Below are positions 23,814-34,980 of a stretch of DNA of 64,000 bases, piece by piece (the first letter of the stretch is position 1; every line of letters starts with the position of its first letter). Under the pieces are notes generated by a model, which saw only the letters and a program-made list of their open reading frames with translations, was not told the origin of the DNA and searched no databases. Origin of the DNA: Silene latifolia (lineage: Eukaryota; Streptophyta; Magnoliopsida; Caryophyllales; Caryophyllaceae); the NCBI RefSeq assembly GCF_048544455.1, contig NC_133531.1, positions 67,742,099 to 67,806,098 of the forward strand, in the 5' to 3' direction. The position numbers and the translations under genes were made by a program.

Positions 23814-25293
23814 ATGTCGAAACAAGAAGAGGCGTTCGTGACTGACGAAACCGAATTCTACCAAGAGGATGCCGTCCACAATTCCGGAGTTGTGCAGCCC
23901 TCCACCGGCGGAGAAATCCAACCGGAATTCGGGATGCCGATGATACCAGACACGTCGCTGCCTGCCAACCAGGTCACCATCATGGGACACGTGGTTGACG
24001 TAGCAAGACTGAAGATGCTCCTGGACCTAATTGGTAGTACGCCTGCTCACACTGTCACGCCGACAAGAGCGGCGGAAACCGTCCAGGAGACCAGGGCCCA
24101 AAATGTGACCCCAAGAAACTTGGACGGAGCATTAGGAGAAGCTGACCCTGCCAAGACACCGGAGAAGCCCAAAGTGGTCGTGGTAGACCTAAGTCCTTCT
24201 CGCACTCGTGAGAAGGCGGCGTCGCCGCGGCACGAACGAGGCACACCCCGGAGGAGCGAAAGAAGCCCAACCCGTCAGAGTTGGAGAAGAAGCCCGACTC
24301 ACCAGAGTCGTAGGAGAAGTCCTTCTCGCCACGAGGAGAGAGGCCGGACCAGGAATGTGAGGAGCCGATCGCCGCGTGTCGTTCGACATGTGGTCAGACA
24401 GCCCCTTAGCGCCTACGTCCTAGAAATCCAGGTGCCAACTAAGCTGAAGTTACCACCTATAGCATACAAAGGGGAAGGTGACCCGACCGACCACGTCGAG
24501 GCTTACGAGTCTCACATGTCAGTATGGGAGCAACCCGATGAGGTTTGGTGTCGAATTTTCCCAACGACACTGCATGGGATGGCACAGAGTTGGTACAAGG
24601 GGCTACCCGACGGTCGGATATCTTGTTACGCCCGATCCGAAGGACACGTTCCTAGCCCAAAGTATTCCGCAACAAGAGGAGGGCCGTGGAGACGTCGGAC
24701 CTCCCGACTATCGACAGAGGGAGGCGAGTCTCTCCGGGTTATGTGAAGAGGTTCGACGCCAAGGTCCAAAGAAATTCGTGAGTGAACAATGAAATGGGCA
24801 CCTTCGCGCTGATGAAAGGCCTCCCGAGGGGAGACCGAAAAACGAGCTCATCAAAAGCGGCGGCCGACCTTGACGCCGCAGAAAATGGCCGATCAAGCCA
24901 TTAAAGTGGAGGACTATCACAAAACCTGGGTAGGCCCTAGCGAGGCAAAACCCTCAGAAAAGAAGAGCCGCCGGGAGGACAACCCGGATGAAGGACGCCA
25001 TGACAATAATCGCTCACGGTCTGGTGAAAGACGCCGCGACAATAATAGGTCACGGTATGACAAGCCCGCCAGGAAACAGAGCTCGGCAGGCGCCGGGGGG
25101 AGATCGGTACCGTACTATCGAAAGCAGACAATAATCACACCCCCCGGTCGATCTCGCCGCCGAGGTCTTCGCCCTGAGCAAAAACGAAGGTCAAAAGTGG
25201 GAAAGGCCCCCTAGGGCGAGGAGCGACGTTGACACGAGCCGGTACTGTGAGTACCACGGCCACACCGGCCACTTAACAAACGACTGCCGGCAC
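23814..25293 (+). pseudogene. Tat gag (capsid/nucleocapsid), frameshifted
   Basis: Gag forms the cytoplasmic particle that packages element RNA. The start at 23814 (ATGTCGAAACAAG) follows a purine-rich leader about 100 bp after the LTR. The first 190 codons are charged and low in complexity, with an Arg/Ser-rich stretch (SPTRQSWRRSPTHQ) around residues 145-185. The capsid core follows with the conserved pattern YKGEGDPTDHVEAYESHM and W-x-R-x-F-x-T-L-x-G-x-A-x-x-W. Around 24620 the frame is lost, and the rest lies in two other frames. A zinc knuckle with the spacing C-x2-H-x3-GH-x4-C (YCEYHGHTGHLTNDC) is at about 25238-25285, directly upstream of the protease frame. At least two frameshifts make it non-functional. 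Confidence 0.85.
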
Positions 25294-25980
25294 TTGAAAA
25301 ATGCCATTGAAGATTTGATCCGAACGGGGAGTCTCGGCAAATACATAGCCGGAGGCCGAAAAACAGATGCCGACGGGTCAAATAGGAAATCCGTTTTTGA
25401 GCGGGTAGGAGTAGTCAATGTCGTCGTCAGGGACAACGAGAACGGTGGGTCCGCTCATGGGCACAAACGGCACCTGAATGAGCTATGTCAGGCCATCAAC
25501 TTTGTGCCCAACACAGCAACCCCCGCTTCCAATATCACCGATATGACCATTGGGAAGAAAGACTACGAGGGAGTCATCGCTCCTCAGAGCGACCCAATTG
25601 TGGTCCACCTGGACGTAGCCAACCACTTGGTGAAGAGATGCCTGATTGACACGGGCGCCTACACAAACATTATGTACAGAGAATGTTTCCTCGGCCTCGG
25701 TCTGAAGGTTGAAGACTTGAGCCCCTACACCAAACCATTATACAGTTTTTCTGGGGCCGGCCTGGTACCCCTGGGATCAATCAAGCTACCAGTAACGTTC
25801 GGCGAGGGAAGTGCGGCCAAGAAAGTTACGTCCGAGTTCGTGGTTATTGACGGCTCGTCCGCCTACAACGTCCTCATAGGCCGGGTCACTTTAAGCGAAG
25901 CCGACGCTGTGATGTCCATCCGGGCCCTGACATTAATGTATGTCGCGGACCGGGGGGAAGCGCATAAGCTCGTCTCGAAG
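25294..25980 (+). CDS. Tat aspartic protease region
   Basis: This part of the long frame 25294-26607 holds the retroelement aspartic protease that cuts the Gag-Pol precursor. The active-site motif is DTGAYTNIMY at 25648-25677, with flap and core text (FGEGSAAKKVTSEFVVIDG, then YNVLIGR) in the expected order. The frame is open from the zinc knuckle through the protease into the extra RNase H-like domain. The catalytic D-T-G triad is intact. The protein would be made only as part of a polyprotein, and both neighbours are broken. Confidence 0.85.
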
Positions 25981-25983
25981 AAA

Positions 25984-26349
25984 GAGGAGGATCCCGGCGT
26001 ATGGGAGGTTTACACTAACGGCCCTTCCAAGACGAATAGCTCGAAGGCCGGCATCGTTATTATCAGCCCAAACAGAGACGTGTTTGAGCACACCTTGAAT
26101 CTTACCTCATCGGCCCCAAACAATGGATCCAAGTACGAGGCGGTGATAACCGGAGTTGAGCTAGCTAAAGCGGCCGGGGCGGAGCGTGTCATGGTAAAAA
26201 CAGATTCGCTCTTAGTGACCAACCAGATCAGAGGAGAGTACGAGGCTCGGGACTACAGGACGATAAATTATCTAGAGAGGGTGAGAGCTGGCGCTTCAAA
26301 ATTAAAATCCTTCCAGATACAGTACACCCCCAGACCCGGAAACAACCGG
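25984..26349 (+). CDS. extra RNase H-like domain (copy A) between protease and RT
   Basis: This in-frame segment resembles the second, archaeal-type RNase H domain that Tat elements carry after their normal RNase H. It matches the copy at 27826-28195 closely at both DNA and protein level (shared DPGVWE/NPGVWE entry, NNGSKYEAVITGVELA versus NNESEYEAVITGVELA, KTDSLLVTNQI versus KTDSPLVTNQI). The first catalytic Asp of the usual YxDG motif is Asn here (VYTNGPS), while the Glu in KYEAV and the Asp in KTDS remain. The pre-RT text EEVEIDPGRTVTVG follows directly. The position between protease and RT is not the canonical one. I infer an internal duplication, with no evidence that it is active. Confidence 0.75.
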
Positions 26350-27235
26350 ACCATTGGCATGGTCGAAGGAGCAGAGACCGAGGAGGTAGAGATTGATCCG
26401 GGCCGCACCGTAACTGTCGGTGTCAACCTGGAACCAAAATTCAGAGCCGACCTCCTGGACTCGCCGAGGAAGAATAAAGATGTTTTCGCCTACTCGCGGC
26501 CGAGATGCCAGCGTGAGGCGGGAGGTGATTGTTCACAAGCTGAATGTACTATCCACCGCCGCCCGATCAAGCGAGAGAATGAGGAACTCCTCGGCCGAGA
26601 AGGATGAGGCCATCAAAGCCGAAGTAGATAAATTACTAGCGGCGGGCTTCATCATGCCTTGTACTTATCCTGAGTGGTTAGCCAATGTTGTAATGGTGAA
26701 GAAGTCATCGGGGGCATGGAGAATGTGTGTAGACTTTACCAACCTTAATAAAGCATGCCCCAAAGATTGTTATCCCTTGCCTCGAATAGACAGTTTAATT
26801 GACGCCACCACGGCAGCTACACCATCGAGCCGCTGGACGCCTTCTCGGGTATCACCAGGTATTCATGGCCGAGGAAGACATGCCTAAATGCGCATTTATC
26901 ACTGCTAACGGCACATACATGTACAAAATGATGCCGTTCGGTTTGAAGAACGCCGGAGCAACGTACACAAGGCTGGTGGACAAAGTGTTCCAAAATCAAA
27001 AAGGACGAAACATTGAGGCTTACGTCGACGATGCTATTGTAAAAAGCAAGTCTGACAGCGAGCACTTGGCCGATTTACACGAGACATTTTGTTCACTAAG
27101 GAAATACAAGATGAAGCTCAACCCAATAAAATGCAACTTCGGTGTCCGGGCAGGTAAATTCCTAGGTGTACTTGTCGATGCCGCAGGCATAGATGCCAAT
27201 CCGACAAAGTCCGAGCAATCCTAGACCTGCCGGAA
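26350..27235 (+). pseudogene. Tat reverse transcriptase, frameshifted
   Basis: The RNA-directed DNA polymerase domain is split over at least three frames. The frame from 26420 reads the entry region (AGFIMPCTYPEWLANVVMVKKSSGAWRMCVDFTNLNKACPKD, conserved in Ty3 RTs). Near 26815 it shifts to the frame that reads GYHQVFMAEEDMPKCAF, MPFGLKNAGATYTRLVD and the catalytic box YVDD at 27021-27032. The region between the N-terminal Asp block and GYHQ is damaged. An earlier shift near 26500 separates it from the protease frame. The fold would be complete if the frame were, so this is a recently broken gene. Confidence 0.9.
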
Positions 27236-27825
27236 CCAAGGAATCGAAAAGAGGTTATGATGCTGACCGGGAGAATGGCGGCCCTCGCCCGTTTCATCTC
27301 TCGGTCAGCCGACAAAAGCACTCCATTCTTCAAAGTGTTGAAGGGGAATAAAGACTTCAGCTGGGGGGAGGAACATAGCACAGCTTTCAAGCAACTGAAA
27401 GCTCATCTTCAGACTCTCCCAACTCGTCTGTGCCGGTCTTTGGGGAGACGCTATACCTATATATAGAAGATTACCTCGGCCACGGGTCTTTGTGATCATC
27501 AGGGAAGAGGACAAACAGCAACACCCAATCTACTTTGTCAGCCATACGCTGTTGCCCGCCGAGAGAAATTACCCACTAATTGAAAAAGCAGCTTTCGCCG
27601 TCGTCGTCGCCGCGAGGAAGTTAAAACCCTACTTCGACGCACACCCCGTGGCGGTCCTAACCGATCAGCCATTGGAGAAACCTTTGGAAAAATTCGAACA
27701 ATCCGGTAGGCTCATCAAATGGGTAGTGGAACTCTCTGGCTTCGGCATTCAGTACAAACTAAGGCCTTCGATAAAGGGGCAAGCACTTGCAGATTTCCTG
27801 GCCGAATGCACATATCAAGAAGAGC
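27236..27825 (+). pseudogene. Tat RNase H (retroviral-type) region, frameshifted
   Basis: The RT connection and RNase H region follow the polymerase. Visible blocks are GRMAALARFISRSADKSTPFFKVLKG (the Ty3 RT-RNase H connection), W-x-E-E-x-x-x-A-F-x-x-L-K, then in another frame PIYFVSHTLLPAERNYPLIEKAAFAVVVAARKLKPYF and VLTDQPLEKPLEK. A stop lies at about 27464, and a frame change near 27490 separates the two halves. This domain normally removes the RNA strand during cDNA synthesis. Confidence 0.85.
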
Positions 27826-28200
27826 CAAACCCAGGTGTATGGGAGGGTTACACGACGGCTCCTCCACGACGAACACTCAGAGCCAGCATCCTTATCATCG
27901 GCCCAAACGGGACGAGTTTGAGTATGCTTTGAAATTCACCTTCTCGGCCTCGAACAACGAATCCGAATACGAGGCGGTGATAACCGGAGTCGAGCTAGCT
28001 AGGGTCTCTGGAGCAGAACACATTGTGTTGAAGACAGACTCACCGTTGGTTACTAACCAAATCGAGGGGAGTTTGAGGCTCGGGACGACGGAATGGTAAG
28101 GTACCTAGAAAGGGTAAAAGCGACACATAGCAAAATTGAAATCTTTCCAAATCCAATGCGTTCCCAGATCCGAGAACAACCGGCCGACGCCTCTCGAAAC
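27826..28200 (+). pseudogene. second RNase H-like domain (copy B), canonical Tat position, broken
   Basis: This copy lies where Tat elements keep their additional RNase H, between RNase H and integrase. It aligns with copy A at 25984-26349. Here too the first catalytic Asp is lost (GYTTAPP where a YxDG motif is expected). The frame shifts near 27925 and again near 28090, and the end of the domain (MVRYLERVKATHSK) is in a third frame. It is more damaged than copy A. Confidence 0.8.
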
Positions 28201-29524
28201 TTGCCACCAACCATAAAAATGTCACCAACCGTCTTTGGTAGACATCAGAATGCAAAGAGCATCACCGAGACCGTCGGCATGGTGGGCAACATAGAGACCG
28301 AGACAACGTGGATGACTCCGATAATGAAATACAAACTTACAAATGAGTTCACGGGAGGACCGCAATCTCTCGGCCAAGATAAAAAGGATCGCCGCCAGGT
28401 ACTTGGTGTTCGAAGGGGAACGTATGTAAGTTCCGTAATAAGACCACTCTTGAAGTGTGTCGGTCCACCCGACGCAGAGCCGATGAGCATCGACAGAGAT
28501 TCACGAAGGCATCCGTGGACACCACATGGGGGCAAGAACACTAGCCCACAAAGCTCTCCGAGTGGCTACGGCCCACCATGCTTCAAGATTCAGAACAAAG
28601 ACCAAGAAATGCACGAGTCAGATGCATTCCCCGGTTATACACGCTCCCTCCCGGACCTACAACCGGTGCTTAGTCCCCTTCCTTTCGCACAATGGGGGAT
28701 GGACATGCTAGGGCCGTTCCCAACGGCCTCCGGAGGAAGGAAGTTCTTGATCGTCGCCATTGATTACTTCACCAAATGGGTTGAAGTCGTAGCGATCGGC
28801 GAAGACCACAATGCCGTCGAAAGGTAACTGGGAAAATGTTGTAACTCGTTTCGGATTACCCCAAGTTATGGTATTTGACCACGGCCGAGAGTTTTGGAGT
28901 GACTGATAATGAAGCTGGTTAGAAGAGCTTGGCATCAAGTTCGCATACTCCTCCGTATGCCACCCACAGAGCAACGGCAAAGTGAGGCAACCAACAAAAC
29001 AATCCTCAACGGTTTGAAGAAGACAGTTGAAGACCTTAAGGGAAGGTAGGCCGATGAACTACCGGTGTCCCGTGGTCCTTCGGACCACGGAGAAAGAAGC
29101 AACGGATACACCCCTTCCACTTAGTCTACGGCCCGGCGATCCCGCAATTGAAGCGACGGTGCCAACATTCGTAACGGCTACCTTTAACCCAGTTGAAAAC
29201 GAGGAAGGCCTGAGAGCCTCCCTAGACCTGGTCGAAGAAAGTCGAGATACGGCACGCCTCAACTTGGCAGTATACCAAAACCGGATGAAAAGAGCCTACA
29301 ACCGAAGAGTCCACAAAAGGAACTTAAAAGTAGGAGATCTAGTACTAAGAAAGTCGGCCGCCACCAACAAAGGAAATATTCATGGTAAGTTAACGGCCAA
29401 CTGGGAGGGACCCTACAAAGTAGTTGAAGAGATGAGGCCGGGTACATACCGGCTAACAGACATGGGGGGCGTGCCTTTGATGAGCCACTGGAACACTAAC
29501 AACCTAAGAAAGTACTTTGTATAA
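28201..29524 (+). pseudogene. Tat integrase, degenerate
   Basis: Integrase inserts the cDNA into chromosomal DNA. The N-terminal zinc-binding region is spread over two frames (GGHHMGARTLAHKALRV-like text near 28515-28560 and a C-x2-C remnant near 28610). The core follows with FAQWGMDMLGPFP, holding the first catalytic Asp at about 28702, then FLIVAIDYFTKWVE. The second Asp region near 28873 reads VMVFDHGREF, and the glutamate region (HPQSNGK) near 28960 is in yet another frame. The C-terminal part, 29075-29524, is open and well preserved: RMKRAYNRRVHKRNLKVGD, VLRK and WEGPYKV, ending NLRKYFV. Several frameshifts and stops lie between 28830 and 29075. Confidence 0.85.
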
Positions 29525-29640
29525 GCGGCGGAGGTGTCCAAAACCATTGTCGGCACCCCAGCGCGTGTTTATATCTAGTGAAGAAACATCCAAGTTTTCC
29601 GTCGGTATTTATCCCCTCCGTGGTTGAGACGCAAGAATAA

Positions 29641-30340
29641 ACGTATACTCAGTGCAGTTGAGACGCAAATCTAGCGATCAATATGCCTACACAGTTACGA
29701 ACGCTGTCGAACCTCAACCCCGATTACCTCGGCCAAAGCCGAGAGCGACGGGGATACGTCGGTCGATACGCTATAAGAAACGTATACTCAGTACAGTTGA
29801 GACGCAAATCTAGCGATCAATATGCCTACACAGCGATTTTAATATTTGTCGAACCGCAACCCCGATTACCTCGGCCAAAGCCGAGAGCGACGGGGATACG
29901 TCGGTCGATACGCTAGAAGAAACGTACACTCAGTGTAGTTGAGACGCAAATCTAGCGATCAATATGCCTACACAGTTACGAACGCTGTCGAACCGCAACC
30001 CCGATTACCTCGGCCAAAGCCGAGAGCGACGGGGATACGTCGGTCGATACGCTAGAAGAAACTTATACTCAGTGCAGTTGAGACGCAAATCTAGCGATCA
30101 ATATGCCTACACAGTTACGAACGCTGTCGAACCGCAACCCCGATTACCTCGGCCAAAGCCGAGAGCGACGGGGATACGTCGGTCGATACGCTAGAAGAAA
30201 CGTATACCGGTGCGATTGAGACGCAAATCTAGCGATCAATATGCCTACACGATTCTGATTTAACGCTGTCGAACCGCAACCCCGATTACCTCGGCCAAAG
30301 CCGAGAGCGACGGGAACACGTCGGTCGACACGCTAAAGAC
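29641..30340 (+). repeat. five tandem copies of a ~140-bp repeat in the Tat element
   Basis: Unit starts (ACGTATACTCAGTGCAG or close variants) lie at 29641, 29780, 29922, 30061 and 30200, so the period is 139-142 bp. Each unit contains GAGACGCAAATCTAGCGATC and the inverted pair CCTCGGCC...GGCCAAAGCCGAG. The array lies between integrase and the antisense gene. The 3' untranslated part of Tat elements is a known birthplace of satellite repeats. Confidence 0.95.
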
Positions 30341-30819
30341 GTTAAACACAGTTGGGATATGCATTCAAACTGCCTCGGTCATACCGAAGGTAAAAAAGAA
30401 GGCACTCAATTAATAACGCAAGAAGTCAAGTGAGAGATTGTGATCAAAGCCCCGGCCAAGCCGAAGGCCAATAAGACGAATTTCATTGAAAACAATTACA
30501 AAGAGAGTACAGACGACGGCCGTCCCCATAGGGATAAGCCTAGACACAACCTACCAAGAGTTTTACTGACAAAACAAGGGAAAGAAAAGCAAAAGATTAC
30601 AAACATATCATTTGAAGCGCCAAAAATGGCAGGGAGGAAAGGCTCAATAGTTGGCTCCCGAACAGCTAAAACTATCCGAGATGCCGGGTGAGTCTGGAGA
30701 CGACCGCCCGTCCCCTATGCCTTCGCCCTCCATCGTAGCAAAGCATCATCGGTGGCCGGCTCGAAGAGGGCTCGACGTTTTCAAGTGCCTTTAGCCTCTC
30801 GACCTCCTTCACCTTTGCA
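30341..30819 (+). other. spacer between tandem repeats and antisense gene
   Basis: I see no convincing gene here. An 83-codon frame at 30440-30691 is Lys-rich with no motif, and I treat it as chance. Confidence 0.6.
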
Positions 30820-33189
30820 TCATAGGCCACCCCGGCCTCGGCCTATCCGAGCCGCCTTCGCCGCCTCTCGCCTTCTCTCGCACAGCCGCTTCCGCAAAGA
30901 TCGCCATCTCATCCAGGTTTGTTCAAATCTATCCCACGGGAAGGAGCCGTCGGGGATGAGCTTCTTGATTACCTCCCTGGTCGCCTCCTCGGCCTGGTCC
31001 CGGAATTGGGCGCACATTTTAGGGAGGAGAACATCTTGAAGCATTTCAATATCCTTCTCCCTTTGAGCAAGGGAGGCCTGCGTGTCCCTGAGCGCCCCCG
31101 CCTGGTTATGGAACAGATCCTTCCACTCTTCCCTCTTGGCAACCACGGCGTCATAAGCGCCCTTATACCTGTCCCGCTCCTCCATCATCTTGGCAGTGGC
31201 GGCATCAGCGTCCTCAACTTTGGCCCTCTCGGCCTCCAGCAGCTTCTCAGCTTCCTCCACACGCTTCTTGGCAGCAAAAAGGTCCAGCTTAGCCTTCCCG
31301 GCTTCCCCCTTTGCAGCGGAGAGATCAAGCTTAAGTTTTGCGATTAGCGGCGCAGCTTGGGCCACGGCCTTTTCCTGCTCCATGATGTGGGAGTTGGCTA
31401 GACGGGTCCACTTCGCCAGCCTCTTATATATTCTCTCAACCTCCGCCACGAGCTCGGTGGAAGGAATCTTCTGAACTGAGGAGTCAACGGTGACATTTCT
31501 ATCACCCGTCTTCTCAGGCTGCTTCTCGAGCTGCCGCTCAGTGAGAACGGCACGCTCGCCAGGCGGATCTACAAAAAATTTACACGAGCATCCACGTCAA
31601 CATGCATCGACACGTCGAGAGTCGGTCATCGGGAATGCCCAACGAACAGGCCTAAGTCCGAACCGCAAGTTAGATCCGTACTCGTCCAGGACCCTCTTAG
31701 GCGGAGGGACGGTTGGGGCGATCTTCTCCCGGCAACGGTGGAAGCAGGCGGTGGCACTTTTCTCTTCTTCAGAGGAGAAGGGTCCTTAGCAACGGTCACC
31801 ACCCCCTCAGTAATATCGATGACCTCCAAATGACCCTTCTGGACCGCTGGAGTCGAAGAGGGGGTTGGCATTGATGCCGCCGCCAATTTGGACGCTGCCT
31901 TCTTTGTTCTCTTCGGCACGCCTCCGAGAACCCGTGCCTCGGGCCGCCTCCGGATCCAATGCCTTCTTGTTGCTTGTCCATCGCCTCCTTGGGAGCCCGT
32001 CTGCGATCACGCGTCACCGTAGGATGCCGTTGAACAACCTTCCCGTCCTTATCAAGCCCTAACCTCTTTAAGGTCCTCTCAGGCATCCTGGCCAAACCGG
32101 TCTGCAAGAAATCAAACAAGAGTTACATAAAGGAAGCAAAACAAAGCGCTAAAACAGGAGTACAACAGGAATACAACAGGCAAAGATGGGCCTCACACCG
32201 ACCCCACTCACCCTGATTGAGGGCCGGTATGAGGCCGACGCGGCAAAGCAGCTCATCCTCGAAGGATAACCGAGTCGGGGGCCATCCCTTCTCAAAGATC
32301 AAACAATTTGCAGATCGCCGTTTCTCCTCCGTAGTAAGAGGGACCATCGAAGCGTCCATCTTAACCTTACCCCGGGAAATACATTTCTCATATTCTTCCT
32401 GGTTCTCACACCGCAAGTAAACAGGGCTCTGGAAGGACCGAGGCAATGGGTAGTCCTCCGGCACTTGGACGTACACCCATCGCCGCTGCCAGTCCTTACA
32501 AGAAGTAAGCTTGGACGCGGAGACGGCCTCGGCTCCCGTCCGCACGCGTACCACCCCACTTTACCGGGGATTGACGGCCGTAGATGATGAAGGCGGCGGA
32601 ATAAGTTAACTGTCGGGACCTCCCCCCTAAAGAGACAGAGCCACACAAAGCCGATAATCGTCCTCATGGCCAACGGATGCAGTTGGGCCACAGCGACGTT
32701 CATAGCTTTGATGATAGCCAGGACGTATTCATTCAAAGGAAACCGGAGCCCATACTCCAGGTGCCTGATATACACGCCGATGTGACCCGGGGGAGGGCAA
32801 CAGACCGCCTGACCCTCCTCAGGGATAACGATCTTGTACCCCTCGCCGAAGAAGAAATGACCTCCGAAAAGAGTCCCACCGGAACAGCTGGCGAATTTAT
32901 TAGTCCAGACACGGTCAAGACTGGTCGTGCAGGCCTCGCCATGATCCGGGATAGACGGCCTCTCACCACCAGAAGGAGTCCTCTCACCACCATAAAGAGC
33001 CCTCTCATCATCACCAACATCATCATCCTCATCCTCCAACTCCTCCAAAATTGGTGGATCAACTACAGGAGAAGGAGACCTAGGGCCCCCAAACCTTATC
33101 GGGATGGCATCTAGTATCCCCTCCCCATCAAGACGCGACGGGGAACCCCCCGGCGCAGAAGTGCTAGTCCCAGCGTCAGCAGAAGACAT
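30820..33189 (-). pseudogene. antisense ORF of Tat element (Transposase_28/plant-mobile-domain-like), spliced, frameshifted
   Basis: A gene runs antisense to gag-pol, between pol and the 3' LTR. From the start at 33189 (ATGTCTTCTGCTGAC), about 90 codons of Ser/Pro/acidic low-complexity text precede a conserved block at about residues 130-205 (GHIGVYIRHLEYGLRFPLNEYV, AQLHPLAMRTIIGFVWLCLF). This block resembles the family called putative gypsy-type transposon (Transposase_28). A frameshift near 32570 moves the frame to 32554-32123. An intron with GT at 32211 and AG at 32102 fits the join to TGLARMPERTLKRLGLDKDGK. The C-terminal part, 31449-30820, is Ala/Lys/Glu-rich heptad text (long coiled coil). 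The function of such ORFs is unknown. Similar extra ORFs are reported in Tat elements. Confidence 0.7.
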
Positions 33190-33860
33190 GATAGCAATGA
33201 TTATTTAACAAAATAAGAAGTGAGGAAATGTGTGTGTTTACCTTGAAGAAAAACACTCGCCGGAGTAACAACTCTGAAAATTAGAAGACAAAGAAGCCCT
33301 TGAAAGTTTAGAGAAGAAAATTTTAGAGAGAATGAAATTGGTGGCCAATTTCACGGAGTAACTGCCCTATTTATAGGGAAAAGCCCATGAAGAAGGACCA
33401 ATCGAGAATGACCCATGAAGCGCCAAACCAATCAAGAAAGAGACACGTGTCGGACATGCAACCATGGAAAGTCAATCGTCGCAACAGCCAAACGTCAATC
33501 AATGCAACAGTGATCAAGTGTCTTCAACACGCCCCTTCACCTCTCTTCGCCTATTCATCTTCCTCAACAAACTCCTAGGTATCTGCTATCCGCCGGCCAC
33601 ATGATCAACCAAGCTAGGAAGGACCGGCCTGGGGGCAATCAAAAACAACCGGCGCTCCCAACCCTGGTCTCGGCCAGCGTCACTTTCTCTTCCACATCGG
33701 ATGTCCTTTAAACACCCATGCGGAGGGGGAATATATATGGTACGGCCTAAAAAGAACCAGGCCGAGGTAGAAGAATCCGACACCAAAAAGAGTTTCAGAA
33801 ATTACTTGCGCAGAATATACGCTCAGCATACATCGGAGCCCATACCACGGCATAGACTAC
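33190..33860 (-). other. antisense promoter and leader region
   Basis: This stretch between the antisense start codon and the polypurine tract has no coding signal of its own. It holds the TATA box at 33368-33376 and a leader that may be spliced. Confidence 0.5.
33368..33376 (-). promoter_or_regulatory. TATA box of the antisense gene
   Basis: The minus strand reads CCCTATAAATAGGGC, about 180 bp upstream of the antisense start codon. A C/T-rich leader of the kind plant promoters use follows (CATTCTCTCTAAAATTTTC), and then a possible donor CAAG/GTAAAC near 33240 that could splice a leader intron. Confidence 0.6.
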
Positions 33861-33873
33861 GCTGGGGGCAAAT
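33861..33873 (+). promoter_or_regulatory. polypurine tract of Tat element
   Basis: The sequence GCTGGGGGCAAAT abuts the 3' LTR, as expected for the plus-strand primer. Confidence 0.8.
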
Positions 33874-34458
33874 TGATGGGGCATATTCCGCACCGCTGAC
33901 CAAGTCAACACATTGAGCAAGGTCAAGGATATCCACATCAAAGTCAACGACTTAGACAACCTAGCCGATGAAGCCTATCGGCCTGTCACCTCGGTCTCGG
34001 CGTGGCAACCCGCCAGCCGGGACACATATCCGCGTACTCATATCCAAGACTCTCGGCCGGCCTGCCATGGGTCCAGCGGCCGAGGGTAGAACGGTCTTTC
34101 CACCCGCTAGCCACTTGGCCACTTGGCCACTACGTGACAAAAGGTGAAAGTCTATAAATACTCCTCAACCTTCCTTGAGGAAAGTATCCAAGAATTAACC
34201 TAAGAATCACTATTCATCTGGTAATATCTTCCTTATCTCTCTACAATACATCCTTTGCCAAGTAACAACAACTTACCCCTCTAAGTTTACTGACTTGAGC
34301 GTCGGAGTGAGTACGCTTGGCACAAAGCCAAGCCCTCAGTTCGTTCATTGTTGCAGGAGAGGCCGAGAGGAACGATAGAGACGAAGAATCCAACTCAAGA
34401 CATCATTCTACAAGCCACGGGTGGTAACAATACTTGCTCTGGAATTACACCCGGAACA
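33874..34458 (+). repeat. 3' LTR of Tat element
   Basis: This 585-bp copy of 23130-23713 starts TGATGGGGCA and ends CCGGAACA. ATAAT follows, matching the left flank at 23125-23129. Confidence 0.92.
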
Positions 34459-34932
34459 ATAATAATAATAATAATAATAATAATAAGAGAAATTTACAAA
34501 CAACCACCTCGTATTTGCGTATTTTTACAAATAACCACCATGTATTTCTATTTTTACAAATAACCCCCAAGTTTTTATGTATACTCCCCAATCACCACCG
34601 TATATTTGACCCAAGACTCATTTTTCATATTTTTCGACTCTTTAATTAACAATTTATCTGAAATACCCATATTACCCCTCATTAACTTAAAACAATACAA
34701 CAAATCCCATTCTTTTTTCCCCAAATCATTCCCTTAACTCTAAATCCCGAAATTGTTTCAGCTAATCTCGATCTCCCCCTCCCTCTTTCTGGCAATTCAT
34801 ACGAACACATTAATACCCAATTCATCAAATTCCAAGGTTTATGCAATGCCAAATGATGATCGTCAAACCACATATAAGATAAATTTGAATGAGTATATGG
34901 TAAATTTAGAGAAACCCCTTGGAATTTATCTT

Positions 34933-34978
<46 letters not shown>
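34933..34978 (+). repeat. (CT)n microsatellite
   Basis: About 23 CT dinucleotides lie in the central spacer of the inverted-repeat element. Confidence 0.95.

Positions 34979-34980
<2 letters not shown>

Larger units (their letters stand above)
23130..34458 (+). mobile_element. complete but decayed Tat-type Ty3 LTR retrotransposon (11.3 kb)
   Basis: The element has two LTRs, 23130-23713 and 33874-34458, flanked by the 5-bp duplication ATAAT. Since the site is AAT repeat, the duplication is only modest evidence alone, but LTR ends, primer site and polypurine tract agree. The order is LTR, primer site, gag, protease, an extra RNase H-like domain, RT, RNase H, a second RNase H-like domain, integrase, 140-bp tandem repeats, an antisense gene, polypurine tract, LTR. 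An added second RNase H and extra ORFs between pol and the 3' LTR are known marks of the Tat lineage. Several frameshifts show it cannot be autonomous. Confidence 0.9.
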
